From: CAYOZN01 sp964408455
GTDB taxonomy: Bacteria; Planctomycetota; Phycisphaerae; UBA1845; UTPLA1
Reading direction: 5' to 3'
Length of the DNA stretch: 64,000 bases
Assembly (NCBI GenBank): GCA_964408455.1
Contig: CAYOZN010000001.1
Span: 1-64,000 of the forward strand
Below, one piece after another: positions 15,527 through 23,579 of this stretch; position 1 is the first letter of the stretch; each line of letters opens with the position of its first letter. The position numbers and the translations under genes are program-made. Under the pieces are notes generated by a model. That model saw only the letters and a list, made by a program, of their open reading frames with translations, searched no databases and had not been told where the DNA came from.

Positions 15527-15886
15527 GGATTTCTCGTTCGCGCCGCACACCATCGCCGGCGAGGCGTGCGTCGGGCCGCGAATTATAACGGCCCGTACCC
15601 CCTGCGTCCCGTCATGCCGATCCACCGGAGCGATCCCGTCGGCGAGATGAATCACGCTTGCCGCGCGCCCCGCGCGGGGAGTATCTCGCGGAACGCAGAC
15701 CTATTCTAATGGGTAGAAAAACCGGCGACGCAGGAAGGCGTGCCTAACGGGCGCTTTGTCGGTTTGATTCGGTTTGATTCACTTGCGACCCCGAATCAAC
15801 CGCATGCCGGTCGGGTTCATAACGGACTGTGACAGGCGGTGACGGGTAGTGCTGCGAAAAATTTTGACATAAGCAGCTGGTGCTTG
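15527..15886. other. Intergenic spacer with short direct and inverted repeats
   Basis: Contains the thioesterase promoter and, at 15761-15780, a perfect tandem of the 10-mer GGTTTGATTC, followed at 15792-15800 by GAATCAACC as a partial inverted partner. This could be a regulatory site or the rsmA terminator region. No supported gene. Confidence 0.5.
15582..15587 (-). promoter_or_regulatory. -10 box of the thioesterase gene
   Basis: Minus-strand TATAAT (plus ATTATA), giving a predicted 5' leader of about 50 nt before ATG 15526. Confidence 0.45.
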
Positions 15887-16762
15887 TCAGGCGGGGTCGG
15901 CGCACTCGTAAAGTCGTACCCACTTGTCCGGCGGAATGACCTCGGGCCGCAGCGAATGATCGATGCCCGCCGTGCCCAGGATCGCCGGGTCGATGCCCAG
16001 CTGCCGGCAGACATTCGCCAGCGTCTTTCGCCGGAAGTGGAAGAAGGGGCGCACGAACGCGGCAAATGCCGCCGGATCCTGAACCGGTACCGCCTCCGCC
16101 GGCCGCCGGTCGAGCCGCACCAGCGTCGACGACACCTTCGGCGCCGGCCAGAAGGCCTGCGGCGGGGCCTTGGCGATGCGCTGCCCCTCGCAAAGAAGCT
16201 GCGTGATGATGCTGACCGGGCCGTAGTCCCTGGTGCCCGCCTCGGCCAGGAACCGGTCCGCCACTTCGCTCTGCACCGTAAAACACAGCCGCTCCACGTG
16301 GAGCTCGCTCAGCAGCAGATCGATTACCAGTGCCGTGGCAATGTCATACGGCAGGTTGGCGACCAGCTTGAGCGGTCCGGCCGATTCAACGCGTGCCGCT
16401 CGAACGGCGTCCACCAGTGCAGGAGACAGCTGTGATTTGTTGGCCAGTGCATCGCCAGGGACGTGGCGGACGTTGTCGAAGGCCGCCAGCCGCCCGCGCG
16501 CGATCGCCGCGACGCCCTCGTCCAGTTCGACCGACACGACGCGACCCGCTCGGCCCGCCAGCATGCACGTCAGGCTGCCGGTGCCGCCGCCGACTTCGAG
16601 GATGCAGTCGGCCGGCCCGATCCCGGCCGAATCGATCAGCTTGTGCATCAGGTTGCGATCGATCAGGAAGCACTGCCCGAAGCGTTTTTTTGGTCGTAGC
16701 CCGGCCGCGGCAAGCAGGCCGCGAATGTCGGACAGGGTTTGAAAGCCGGGCTTTTCGGACAT
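15887..16762 (-). CDS. rsmA: 16S rRNA dimethyladenosine transferase (KsgA/RsmA)
   Basis: The 291-residue protein shows the RsmA signature: RPKKRFGQCFLIDRNLM, SAM-binding ILEVGGGTGSLTCMLA, acidic VVSVELDE, and the catalytic NLPY in KLVANLPYDIATALV, followed by the C-terminal helical domain with FFHFRRKTLANV. It dimethylates two adjacent adenines in helix 45 of 16S rRNA. The conserved FGQNFL is FGQCFL here. Length is slightly above the usual ~270. It is divergent from the CII-like gene, sharing a symmetric -10 region at 16798-16805. Confidence 0.95.
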   Translation of the reverse strand: MSEKPGFQTLSDIRGLLAAAGLRPKKRFGQCFLIDRNLMHKLIDSAGIGPADCILEVGGGTGSLTCMLAGRAGRVVSVELDEGVAAIARGRLAAFDNVRHVPGDALANKSQLSPALVDAVRAARVESAGPLKLVANLPYDIATALVIDLLLSELHVERLCFTVQSEVADRFLAEAGTRDYGPVSIITQLLCEGQRIAKAPPQAFWPAPKVSSTLVRLDRRPAEAVPVQDPAAFAAFVRPFFHFRRKTLANVCRQLGIDPAILGTAGIDHSLRPEVIPPDKWVRLYECADPA

Positions 16763-16797
16763 GCGTGTGCCGTCGTCCTCTCGAATCCGTTGCCGCG

Positions 16798-16805
16798 ATT
16801 ATAAT
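16798..16805. promoter_or_regulatory. Overlapping divergent -10 boxes (bidirectional promoter)
   Basis: ATTATAAT reads TATAAT on the plus strand (16800-16805) and TATAAT on the minus strand (16798-16803). It lies between the rsmA start (16762, minus) and the CII-like start (16867, plus), so one 8-bp element could serve both. No clear -35 hexamers are seen. Confidence 0.5.
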
Positions 16806-16866
16806 GGTCCCAGCGGTGCCGCAATGCAGACTATCCACAGGCACTCGCAGCCGATCGGAGTCACGC

Positions 16867-17355
16867 ATGAAGTCCAACGAAGTTCTTCGCGACGCGGCCG
16901 AAGTGGTGGGCGTCAAGGCACTGGCCAGCGAGCTGCGGCTCAGCCCGGCCCTGGTCTATAAGTGGTGCCAGGAGGCCGATCCCCTCGATCCGGACGCCAG
17001 CGGGGCGAGGAATCCGCTCGACCGCCTCCGCGACATCCTCAAGGTGACCAACCACGTCCCGGTCGTAAGCTGGCTGTGCCACGAGGCCGGCGGCTTCTTC
17101 GTCCATAATCCCGAGGCGCGATGTTCCGATATCGACCACGATCTGCTGCAATCGACGCAGCACGTCATTCAGGCCTTCAGCACCATGCTGCGGGAGATCA
17201 GCGAATCCGTCGCCGACGACGGGGCCATTGCCGCCGATGAGGCCGATCGCATCCGCATGCTGTGGGAACGGCTGAAGACGACGGCCGAGACGTTCGTCGT
17301 CGCCTGCGAGCGGGGCGTCTACCGCAAGCGAAAGGTTCACCCGGCACAGCCCTGA
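16867..17355 (+). CDS. CII-like (phage CP76-type) HTH regulator
   Basis: From ATG 16867 the product has 162 residues. The N-terminus holds a helix-turn-helix, VKALASELRLSPALVYKWCQE, followed by NPLDRLRDILKVT and a region with WLCHEAGGFFVHNP, then a helical C-terminus (~residues 85-150). This resembles the phage regulatory protein CII family, which I recall as common in planctomycete chromosomes away from prophages. The frame is open well upstream (to 16393, antisense to rsmA), but conservation begins at this Met. No phage genes are nearby. The target genes are unknown. Confidence 0.6.
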   Translation: MKSNEVLRDAAEVVGVKALASELRLSPALVYKWCQEADPLDPDASGARNPLDRLRDILKVTNHVPVVSWLCHEAGGFFVHNPEARCSDIDHDLLQSTQHVIQAFSTMLREISESVADDGAIAADEADRIRMLWERLKTTAETFVVACERGVYRKRKVHPAQP

Positions 17356-17430
17356 CGCCGCCGCGAGTCCCGCCTATTATTGGCTGCCTGGACCAGACAC
17401 GATTGTTTTCAAACTGCCTGAAGGCGCCAC

Positions 17431-17793
17431 ATGTTTCGAGGACGACTCTTTAGCCGGTCATGGCTTACCTGTGTGATATTGGCCATCTCGTGCGCCGGGG
17501 CCTGCCAGCAGTCCGGCACACCGATGCCGGACCAGCGCGTATACGCTTCGAACGAGCAGTTCGAAGAGGGCCGTGCACACGGCGTCCGCGATGCCAAGTG
17601 GTCTCTCTTCGAAGACAGCGGGTCGTGGATGTGGCTCTGGATGGCGGACCAGAGCTACGCCAACGGATATCGCCACGGCTGGCGCGAAGGCCGCGCCCAT
17701 GTACACTTCCAGAACGAGCAGGCCCGGGCGCGCCAGGAGACCGGCCATCCTGAGAAGGTCGAGAGCATCGGTCAGGACGCGGAGGGGGGCTGA
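17431..17793 (+). CDS. Small secreted or lipoprotein-like protein
   Basis: The 120-residue product begins with a basic n-region and a hydrophobic stretch (SWLTCVILAISCAGAC, ~residues 10-25), with Cys residues that could serve as a lipoprotein anchor, though neither fits a perfect lipobox. The mature part contains two similar segments, EQFEEGRAHGVRDAKW and NGYRHGWREGRAHV, which look like a short internal repeat of a [YF]-x-x-G-[RW]-x-x-G motif. CTGAAGG precedes ATG 17431. The function is unknown. Confidence 0.6.
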   Translation: MFRGRLFSRSWLTCVILAISCAGACQQSGTPMPDQRVYASNEQFEEGRAHGVRDAKWSLFEDSGSWMWLWMADQSYANGYRHGWREGRAHVHFQNEQARARQETGHPEKVESIGQDAEGG

Positions 17794-17856
17794 CCGGTGG
17801 ACCGCACGAATCGCGCGCACGTTCGCAAAACACATTTCACGAGAAAACACCCGGTG

Positions 17857-18198
17857 ATGGAACGCATGAAAATCGAAGAAGAGCGCTTTGGCGGCTCAAC
17901 GCTGTACCGCCTGACCGGCACCCTGAATGATCAAACCGATCTGGAAGAGACCATTGCGCCAATTCTCGACAACACTCGGCGTCTGATCATCGACCTCGCC
18001 GGGGTCGACATGATCACCTCGGCGGGTCTGAGCGTGCTGGTTCGGATCGTGGCCCAGGCGAATACCGCCGGCGGGCGCGTGGTCCTCGCGCGGCCGACGC
18101 CCTTCGTGGCGGGCGTCTTGCGAACGACCCGGCTCGATCGCTTTTTCGACGTGCTTCCCAGCCTCGAGGCCGCGGACGCGGCACTCCGCTCCGTCTGA
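17857..18198 (+). CDS. STAS-domain anti-sigma factor antagonist (RsbV/SpoIIAA-like)
   Basis: About 113 residues form one STAS domain: YRLTGTLNDQTDLEETI, then RLIIDLAGVDMITSAGLSVLV, where Ser in D-x-I-T-S-A-G is the site phosphorylated by partner anti-sigma kinases. The segment NTAGGRVVLARPTPFVAGVLRTT follows. In-frame starts exist at 17797, 17857 and 17866; 17857 is chosen because the residues before it are basic and unconserved. No kinase or phosphatase partner is adjacent. It is convergent with the YhaM-like gene, only 10 nt apart. Confidence 0.85.
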   Translation: MERMKIEEERFGGSTLYRLTGTLNDQTDLEETIAPILDNTRRLIIDLAGVDMITSAGLSVLVRIVAQANTAGGRVVLARPTPFVAGVLRTTRLDRFFDVLPSLEAADAALRSV

Positions 18199-18208
18199 AC
18201 CCGCTCGC

Positions 18209-19273
18209 TCAGGCCGGACCGCCGCCTTGCTTTCGCAGATTCATCACGTCCTTCTTGAACACCCGCGTCTCCAGCGCCCGGACGTAGTCGGTCCAGTCGC
18301 CCCCCTCGTTTGCGTCGGCTGCCATCGCGGTCAGGGCCATGTTGAGCTTGGCGTCGATGTTGTCGAGATAGTGCACCAGGATCGCTTCCGGGCAGGCCGG
18401 CAGGCGCGGGCTGCCGAACTCATAGGTGCCGTGGTGCGAGAGGATGATGTGCATCAGCACGTGGCGTACATCGATCTGGAAGGGTTGGCCGGTCTCCGCC
18501 TCGACCTGGGCGATCTTGCGATCGAGCCAGATGGCGGCGGTCGTGATGTGTCCGACAAGCTGACCCTCCGTCGAATACGTGAAGTTGGTCGAGTACGTCA
18601 ATTCGCAGACCTTGCCGATGTCGTGCAGGAAGATGCCCGCCAGCACCAGGTCGCGGCTGATGTCGGGATAGTGGCTCTCGGAGTCGTCCGTGATGCCGAG
18701 GACGCGCGTGCTCAATTCCAGCAAGCTGCACGTGTGCTCCAGCAGCCCGCCGATGTAGGCATGATGGTTCTGAATGGCGGCCGGGGCGCGCTTGAAGCCA
18801 TCGACGATCCGCTCGTCGGTCACGAAGGCCTTCATCAGGGCGAGCAGTTGCGGATCGCGGATGGTGCGCAGCACCTTGAGGCAGCGCTCCCACATGTCGT
18901 CGATGTTGTGCCGCGTGCGCGGCAGAAAGTCGGACAGGTCGACCTGTTCCTTGGGCACAGGCCGGATGGCCTCGACGATGACCTGGAGATTACCCTTATA
19001 GCTCTCGACGCGGCCGCGAATGCCGATGAAGCCGCCCTCGGGAATGATGTCGTACATCTGCTGCGTGGCATTCCATACGCGGGCGAGCACCTGGCCGGTG
19101 CGGTCGACGAAGCCCATGTGGATGTACAGATCGCCGCGGGCCGTCTTGCGCAGGTCCTTCTGCGAGACGAGGAAGACGTCGTCCTCGAGCGACTGACCGG
19201 GCTGAAGACTGTTGATGTAGTTCTTGCGGCCGGATGGCGTGCAAGGTCCGGCGGGTTTCGAGGCAATGGTCAT
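18209..19273 (-). CDS. YhaM-like 3'-5' exoribonuclease (OB-fold plus HD domain)
   Basis: The 354-residue protein has an N-terminal OB-fold (~25-105: DVFLVSQKDLRKTARGDLYIHMGFVDRTGQVLAR is split by a typical OB turn) and an HD phosphohydrolase domain. The metal ligands are H in NHHAYIGGLLEHTCSL, HD in GIFLHDIGKV, and H in ILSHHGTYEFGSP. Order and length match YhaM/CBF1-type 3'-5' exonucleases that trim RNA and ssDNA. The C-terminus ends in a basic tail. TATACT at 19339-19344 (minus) is a likely -10, giving a ~60-nt leader. Confidence 0.85.
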   Translation of the reverse strand: MTIASKPAGPCTPSGRKNYINSLQPGQSLEDDVFLVSQKDLRKTARGDLYIHMGFVDRTGQVLARVWNATQQMYDIIPEGGFIGIRGRVESYKGNLQVIVEAIRPVPKEQVDLSDFLPRTRHNIDDMWERCLKVLRTIRDPQLLALMKAFVTDERIVDGFKRAPAAIQNHHAYIGGLLEHTCSLLELSTRVLGITDDSESHYPDISRDLVLAGIFLHDIGKVCELTYSTNFTYSTEGQLVGHITTAAIWLDRKIAQVEAETGQPFQIDVRHVLMHIILSHHGTYEFGSPRLPACPEAILVHYLDNIDAKLNMALTAMAADANEGGDWTDYVRALETRVFKKDVMNLRKQGGGPA

Positions 19274-19338
19274 CGAGCATCCTGCGGCTTTGTCAAAACG
19301 CCCGGCGCGACGCGCGCCGCGGGTCTTGCGAAGCCGGC

Positions 19339-19344
19339 AGTATA
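19339..19344 (-). promoter_or_regulatory. -10 box of the YhaM-like gene
   Basis: Minus-strand TATACT, about 65 nt upstream of ATG 19273. Confidence 0.35.
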
Positions 19345-19398
19345 AGCTGGATCACCCCCCGCGGACAGGCGTTGCTTCCCCGGTGAAGCTCGCGCAAA

Positions 19399-19421
19399 CG
19401 AACCCGAAGCGCCAGCGAGGG
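19399..19421. repeat. Dispersed planctomycete-type intergenic motif
   Basis: The core AACCCGAAGCGCCAGCGAGG lies here in the PilZ-YhaM spacer. I recall close variants as a very frequent intergenic word in planctomycete genomes. Only one copy is in this window, so repeat status rests on memory and not on this sequence. Confidence 0.4.
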
Positions 19422-19495
19422 TGCATCAGGGGAACGCGCAGCGAGCGTCTCGGCACAAGGCGTGTACGATTGGCGTGGGGCGGCAGGCGCGCCGA

Positions 19496-19957
19496 CTACA
19501 CTGTCCCGGCGACGGCCAGCGGCGGATGGCGATCAAAGTTGCGTGCCGTCTTCCACGGGTCGAAGCCGCCGTTTGCCTTGGGGAGAGGCTGGTTGCGGCG
19601 ATGATCGGACAGCATCAGGATGGGATCGATGAGCGAAGCGCCAAAACCGCGATTCTGGATGAAACGCAGCCCCACGCGGGCGACGCCGCGCTCAGGCTCG
19701 CGGAGGTTCACCACCACGGCCGATTCGCGGCGCATGCGCGGGTTCATGTCCTCGTTGTTCGTCGGCGTCTCAAAGACGAGTTCGAGGTGCTGCCCCAGAA
19801 ACGGGGCGTTGTACGACGTCGTGAGAATGCCCGCTCCACCCGCGGACAGATCGATGAGGTGCGCAGGCGTCTCGTCGCTGTCCTCGGTTCGCAGGGTAAT
19901 CGGGACATAGGCCTGCGTTCGTCGATCCTGCCGGCGTTCGAGTGTATTGGTCGACAT
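19496..19957 (-). CDS. PilZ-domain protein (c-di-GMP receptor candidate)
   Basis: The 153-residue protein carries both PilZ signatures: the N-terminal arginine motif in RRQDRRTQAYVPITLR and IDLSAGGAGILT (D/N-x-S-x-x-G). Together these bind cyclic di-GMP. The rest of the barrel follows (VVVNLREPERGVARVGLRF). About 35 C-terminal residues are outside the domain. It is a single-domain receptor that would act through a partner. It is divergent from proS. Confidence 0.82.
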   Translation of the reverse strand: MSTNTLERRQDRRTQAYVPITLRTEDSDETPAHLIDLSAGGAGILTTSYNAPFLGQHLELVFETPTNNEDMNPRMRRESAVVVNLREPERGVARVGLRFIQNRGFGASLIDPILMLSDHRRNQPLPKANGGFDPWKTARNFDRHPPLAVAGTV

Positions 19958-20278
19958 GTGGCGGCTCCCGCGGCAATGGCGATGGGGCGTGGAACACGGC
20001 GTCGGGCGTTCCCGCGTCGCCGGATTCCATCGGGCTGTTGCGCCAAGGCGTTGAGCTTAAAGGGCGTATTGCCGGTCGCGCCGAGTTGCCGCGTCGCAGG
20101 CCGTGTCCCGCGGTTTGGCGAGCAAACGGCGCGGAGGCCGATAAACTCCTTCACAATGATGCTGGCATGCAGGCGAGCCAGCCCCGTGTCGCGCCGGCCG
20201 ACTTGAAATGCCCCGCGATCGGTGTCCTAATGGCCGGTCTTTGCCCGTACGCGACTTGCCTGCCAGTTGGAGATTTTC
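19958..20278. other. Divergent intergenic region (PilZ / proS)
   Basis: About 320 bp without a supported gene. A GGAG lies seven bases before proS ATG 20279; no convincing -10 was found on either strand. Confidence 0.4.
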
Positions 20279-22120
20279 ATGCGCTGGACGCAGTTTCTGA
20301 TCCCGACGACCAAGGAGACTCCCAAGGACGCGACCGCCGCGTCGCACGCGCTCATGCTGCGCACCGGCATGATTCGCCAGCTGGCCGCCGGCGTGTATTC
20401 CTATCTGCCACTGGGCTATCGCAGCCTGCGCAAAGTGGAAGAGATCATCCGCGAGGAGATGAACCGCGCAGGAGCGATTGAGCTGCACATGCCCGTCATG
20501 CATCCTGTCGATCTCTGGCAGCAGACCGGTCGCGTGGCGGCAATGGGCGATGTGCTGCTGCGGCTGAAGGGGGCGAATGAGACGGACTGGCGGGAGCACA
20601 CGGTGCTCGGCCCGACGCACGAAGAAGTCATCACCGAGATCGCGCGGGCGTATCTGAACAGCTACAAGCAACTGCCGGTCAACCTGTACCAGATCCAGGT
20701 GAAATTCCGCGGCGAGGCGCGGCCCAAGTCGGGCGTGCTGCGCACGCGCGAGTTTCTGATGAAGGATGCCTACAGCTTTCACGACAGCGTGGAGAGCCTC
20801 GACGAAGGCTACCGGAAGATGTACGACGCCTACTGCCGCATCTTCACGCGCTGTGGTCTGCCCTACGTGGCGGTCGAGGCCGAGAGCGGACCCATCGGCG
20901 GCGATGCCTCGCACGAATTCATGGTGCTTACCGACGCGGGCGAAGATTACGTGGCACTGACCGAGAATGGCGATTACGCGGCGAACACCGAGCGGGCGGT
21001 CTGCGCGCCGCTCGCGGCCTCGAACGACGCGATGAAGCCGATCGAGGAAATTCACACGCCCGGGCAGCGGACGATCGACGAAGTGACGGCGTTTCTGGGG
21101 ACGACGCCGGCGCAGATGATCAAGACGCTCGTCTATGAAACGCCGAAAAATCAAGACATCAAAACGTCAAAACCGGAGGCGGCGGACGAAAACCAGGTAT
21201 TCGTGGTGCTGGTACGCGGCGATCACGACGTCAATGAGAACAAGCTGAACCGCGTCGCGGGCAGCCTGTCGGGGCGCGGCGGCCTGCGGATCGAACTGGC
21301 GGAGCCCGGTACGATTCGACGATTGACCGGCGCCGAGGTCGGCTTCGCGGGGCCGCATTCGCTGAAGGGCAAGCCGGGTGCGGAGTATCGGCTGATCGTC
21401 GATCAGGCTGTCGCCACCATGCGCAACGGGGCGACCGGCGCGTGCAAGACCGACTACCACGTGAAAAACGTCAACCCCGGCCGCGATTTCCCGCTGGAGG
21501 GCACCGGCATCATCGTCGCCGACGTGCGCAACGTGGTCGATGGCGATCTCTCGCCGAAGGGCAGCGGCTCGCCCATTCGCCTGAAGAAGGCGATCGAAGT
21601 GGGGCACGTCTTCAAGCTCGGCACCAAGTACAGCGAGTCGCTGAAGGCGACTTACCTCGACCGCAACGGCAAGCCCCACCCGCTCATCATGGGCTGCTAC
21701 GGCATCGGCGTGACACGCGTGCTGGCGGCGGTCATCGAGGCCTACCACGACGGCGACGGAATCATCTGGCCTGTCGCCGTGGCGCCCTTTCAGGCGCTCA
21801 TCGTCGCGCTTGATCCCAAGGAAGCGGAGGTCATGGCCGCCGCCACGAAGCTGCACGATGAACTTGAGGCCGCCGGCATCGACGTGTTGCTCGACGATCG
21901 AGACGAGCGGGCCGGCTTCAAGTTCAAGGATGCCGACCTGATCGGCATTCCCGTTCGCGTGACGGTCGGCCGCAAGAGCCTGGCGGACGGCGTCGTGGAG
22001 ATCAAGCTGCGCAAGAGCGCCGATGTCGAAAGACTCGCGCCGCAAGCGGCGGCGCAGCGCGTGAAGGCGCTGATCGCGTCCGAATCAGGTTTGCACAGCG
22101 CGGAACACGCGCGCAAATAA
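20279..22120 (+). CDS. proS: Prolyl-tRNA synthetase (bacterial type with editing domain)
   Basis: The 613-residue class II synthetase has motif 1 in GVYSYLPLGYRSLRKVEEII, motif 2 around FRGEARPKSGVLRTREF and motif 3 in GCYGIGVTRVLAAV. Between motifs 2 and 3, at ~230-390, is the INS (YbaK-like) domain that deacylates Ala-tRNAPro. A C-terminal anticodon-binding domain follows (~475-600: DVLLDDRDERAGFKFKDADLIG). It charges tRNAPro in the cytoplasm. ATG 20279 has GGAG at a good distance; the TTG at 20267 is part of that ribosome-binding region and is rejected. Confidence 0.96.
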   Translation: MRWTQFLIPTTKETPKDATAASHALMLRTGMIRQLAAGVYSYLPLGYRSLRKVEEIIREEMNRAGAIELHMPVMHPVDLWQQTGRVAAMGDVLLRLKGANETDWREHTVLGPTHEEVITEIARAYLNSYKQLPVNLYQIQVKFRGEARPKSGVLRTREFLMKDAYSFHDSVESLDEGYRKMYDAYCRIFTRCGLPYVAVEAESGPIGGDASHEFMVLTDAGEDYVALTENGDYAANTERAVCAPLAASNDAMKPIEEIHTPGQRTIDEVTAFLGTTPAQMIKTLVYETPKNQDIKTSKPEAADENQVFVVLVRGDHDVNENKLNRVAGSLSGRGGLRIELAEPGTIRRLTGAEVGFAGPHSLKGKPGAEYRLIVDQAVATMRNGATGACKTDYHVKNVNPGRDFPLEGTGIIVADVRNVVDGDLSPKGSGSPIRLKKAIEVGHVFKLGTKYSESLKATYLDRNGKPHPLIMGCYGIGVTRVLAAVIEAYHDGDGIIWPVAVAPFQALIVALDPKEAEVMAAATKLHDELEAAGIDVLLDDRDERAGFKFKDADLIGIPVRVTVGRKSLADGVVEIKLRKSADVERLAPQAAAQRVKALIASESGLHSAEHARK

Positions 22121-22144
22121 ACGGGCATAACGGCGACGGCTAGC

Positions 22145-22162
22145 GTGCCATAGTTGTGGCAC
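22145..22162. terminator. GTGCCA/TGGCAC hairpin between convergent genes
   Basis: GTGCCA (22145-22150) and TGGCAC (22157-22162) form a 6-bp stem with a 6-nt loop between the proS stop and the CsgG-like stop. It shares the GTGCCA edge with the palindrome family at 5861 and 14884 and may stop transcription from both sides. There is no T tract. Confidence 0.45.
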
Positions 22163-22169
22163 CCGACTT

Positions 22170-23579
22170 TCAATCGTCATCGTCGTCGTCACGCTTTCGC
22201 TCGCGCTTCCTGTCGCTATTTCTCTCGTTGTCTCCGCGCGGCTCTGAATTCCAGGCAGGTGGCGACGACGCGACGTTTGCCGGTCGAACCGGCCGGCCCG
22301 ATTCGTCGACCACGATTCGCGGCAGCCAGTCCGCCAGCCGGTCCTTCGCGGACATGTATAGCCGCAGTTGATCTTTACCGAGATCCGGCATGGCCACCGC
22401 CCGGCGATAGCTTTCGAGCGCCTGTTGCGGGCGGCCGGCCAGTTCGTGGGCCACACCCATCATGAACACGTACGTATCCGGCCGGCGCGTCGCCGACTTC
22501 GCCGCCTGCTCGAAGACGGCAATTGCCCCGTCGAAATCGTCCGCGCGGAGCAGGCGTACACCCGCCGCACCTTCGCCGGCGGCTTCGAGATCGTAATGCA
22601 CCGAGACGGGCACGGGGGCGAGGAGGCCGACGAATTCGCGCGCTGCCTGCTCGACGAGTTCGCCGATGAAGTGATCGACCGGATCGAGATCGGCCTCGCT
22701 CACCGTCGAGCCGAACAGGAACTTCGGCTTGGCGGTGTCCTGTTTCTGGATGACGGGCGTCGCGTGCTTCAGGATGGCCTGGCCATTGGAGGCGTCGACC
22801 AGCGTAAAAGAGCATTGAACCGTCAGGCTGCGGCTGATCTCTTCGACCTGTTTCTTCGGCAGAGATGGCACGCCCGGTCCGCCGCGATACGGCTGGCGAT
22901 AGGGATTGACTCGGCGTTGGCGCGCGACAGGGCGATCGCCTCCGGTGACTGGACGGCCGCGCTCGCGGGCGTCCTTGCGATAGGTGCGGGGCCGCGCGGG
23001 GGCCGAACGAGGATCGCGGCGAACGTCGCGAGGGGGCGGAACGGGCCGGCGCACGACTCCCCGTGGCTGACCGCGCGGTACCAGGCCACCGAGAATGCCG
23101 GTCCAGTCGATCTCCTCCTTGGTGTTGCGGCGCGTATCGATGTGAATCTTGATGCGGCTCATGACCAGGCCCTGCACGGCCAGGAGCTGGCCCGCCGCGG
23201 CCGCGGCATCGCCCTCGACGATGCCGACGAGCTGCATGTCCTTTTCGGCCAGGATTTCGCGGGTCGCGCGGCGGTCCACCACGGTGAGCTGGCCCTCGGC
23301 CGGGCCTTCCGACTGGAGCATGGCCTCCAGGATGTCCGCCGCGATGGTGGACCATTTCTGCTCGCGGGCATTCCGCCGGTCGGTTTCGTCGCTGGCGACG
23401 CCGGCGTCGATGACGGCGACGTTCCGCACGTGCTCCGGCAGGGGTCGGGCGGGCGAAAGCAGGTATGAAATCTCAGCCGTATGGCGGTCTTCGCCGCCGG
23501 CGATTTGCGGAGAGATCGAGGCGCAAATAATGCCGGCGATTAAGGTTAAGAGCTGAACAGCGTGCCGTGTCGGTTGCAT
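22170..23579 (-). CDS. CsgG-like/TPR secreted protein with disordered basic insert
   Basis: From ATG 23579, preceded by an AGAGGAAAGG ribosome-binding site, the product has 469 residues and an N-terminal signal peptide (HAVQLLTLIAGIICASI). The segment VRNVAVIDAGVASDE ... LTVVDRRATREILAEKDMQ resembles the CsgG/penicillin-binding-activator fold of outer-membrane-associated proteins. Residues ~180-250 are a Pro/Arg-rich linker, probably disordered. A second CsgG-like half follows (VEEISRSLTVQCSFTLVDAS), then two or three TPR-like helices (FDGAIAVFEQAAKSA, RPQQALESYRRAV). The C-terminus is highly charged and ends in six Asp. Function is unknown; a role in outer-membrane assembly or stress sensing is inference. 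Confidence 0.65.
   Translation of the reverse strand: MQPTRHAVQLLTLIAGIICASISPQIAGGEDRHTAEISYLLSPARPLPEHVRNVAVIDAGVASDETDRRNAREQKWSTIAADILEAMLQSEGPAEGQLTVVDRRATREILAEKDMQLVGIVEGDAAAAAGQLLAVQGLVMSRIKIHIDTRRNTKEEIDWTGILGGLVPRGQPRGVVRRPVPPPRDVRRDPRSAPARPRTYRKDARERGRPVTGGDRPVARQRRVNPYRQPYRGGPGVPSLPKKQVEEISRSLTVQCSFTLVDASNGQAILKHATPVIQKQDTAKPKFLFGSTVSEADLDPVDHFIGELVEQAAREFVGLLAPVPVSVHYDLEAAGEGAAGVRLLRADDFDGAIAVFEQAAKSATRRPDTYVFMMGVAHELAGRPQQALESYRRAVAMPDLGKDQLRLYMSAKDRLADWLPRIVVDESGRPVRPANVASSPPAWNSEPRGDNERNSDRKRERKRDDDDDD

Noticed and set aside
16867..17355. Prophage remnant, because of the CII-like regulator
   Set aside because: No integrase, capsid, tail or lysis gene and no att-like repeat nearby; surrounding genes are housekeeping.
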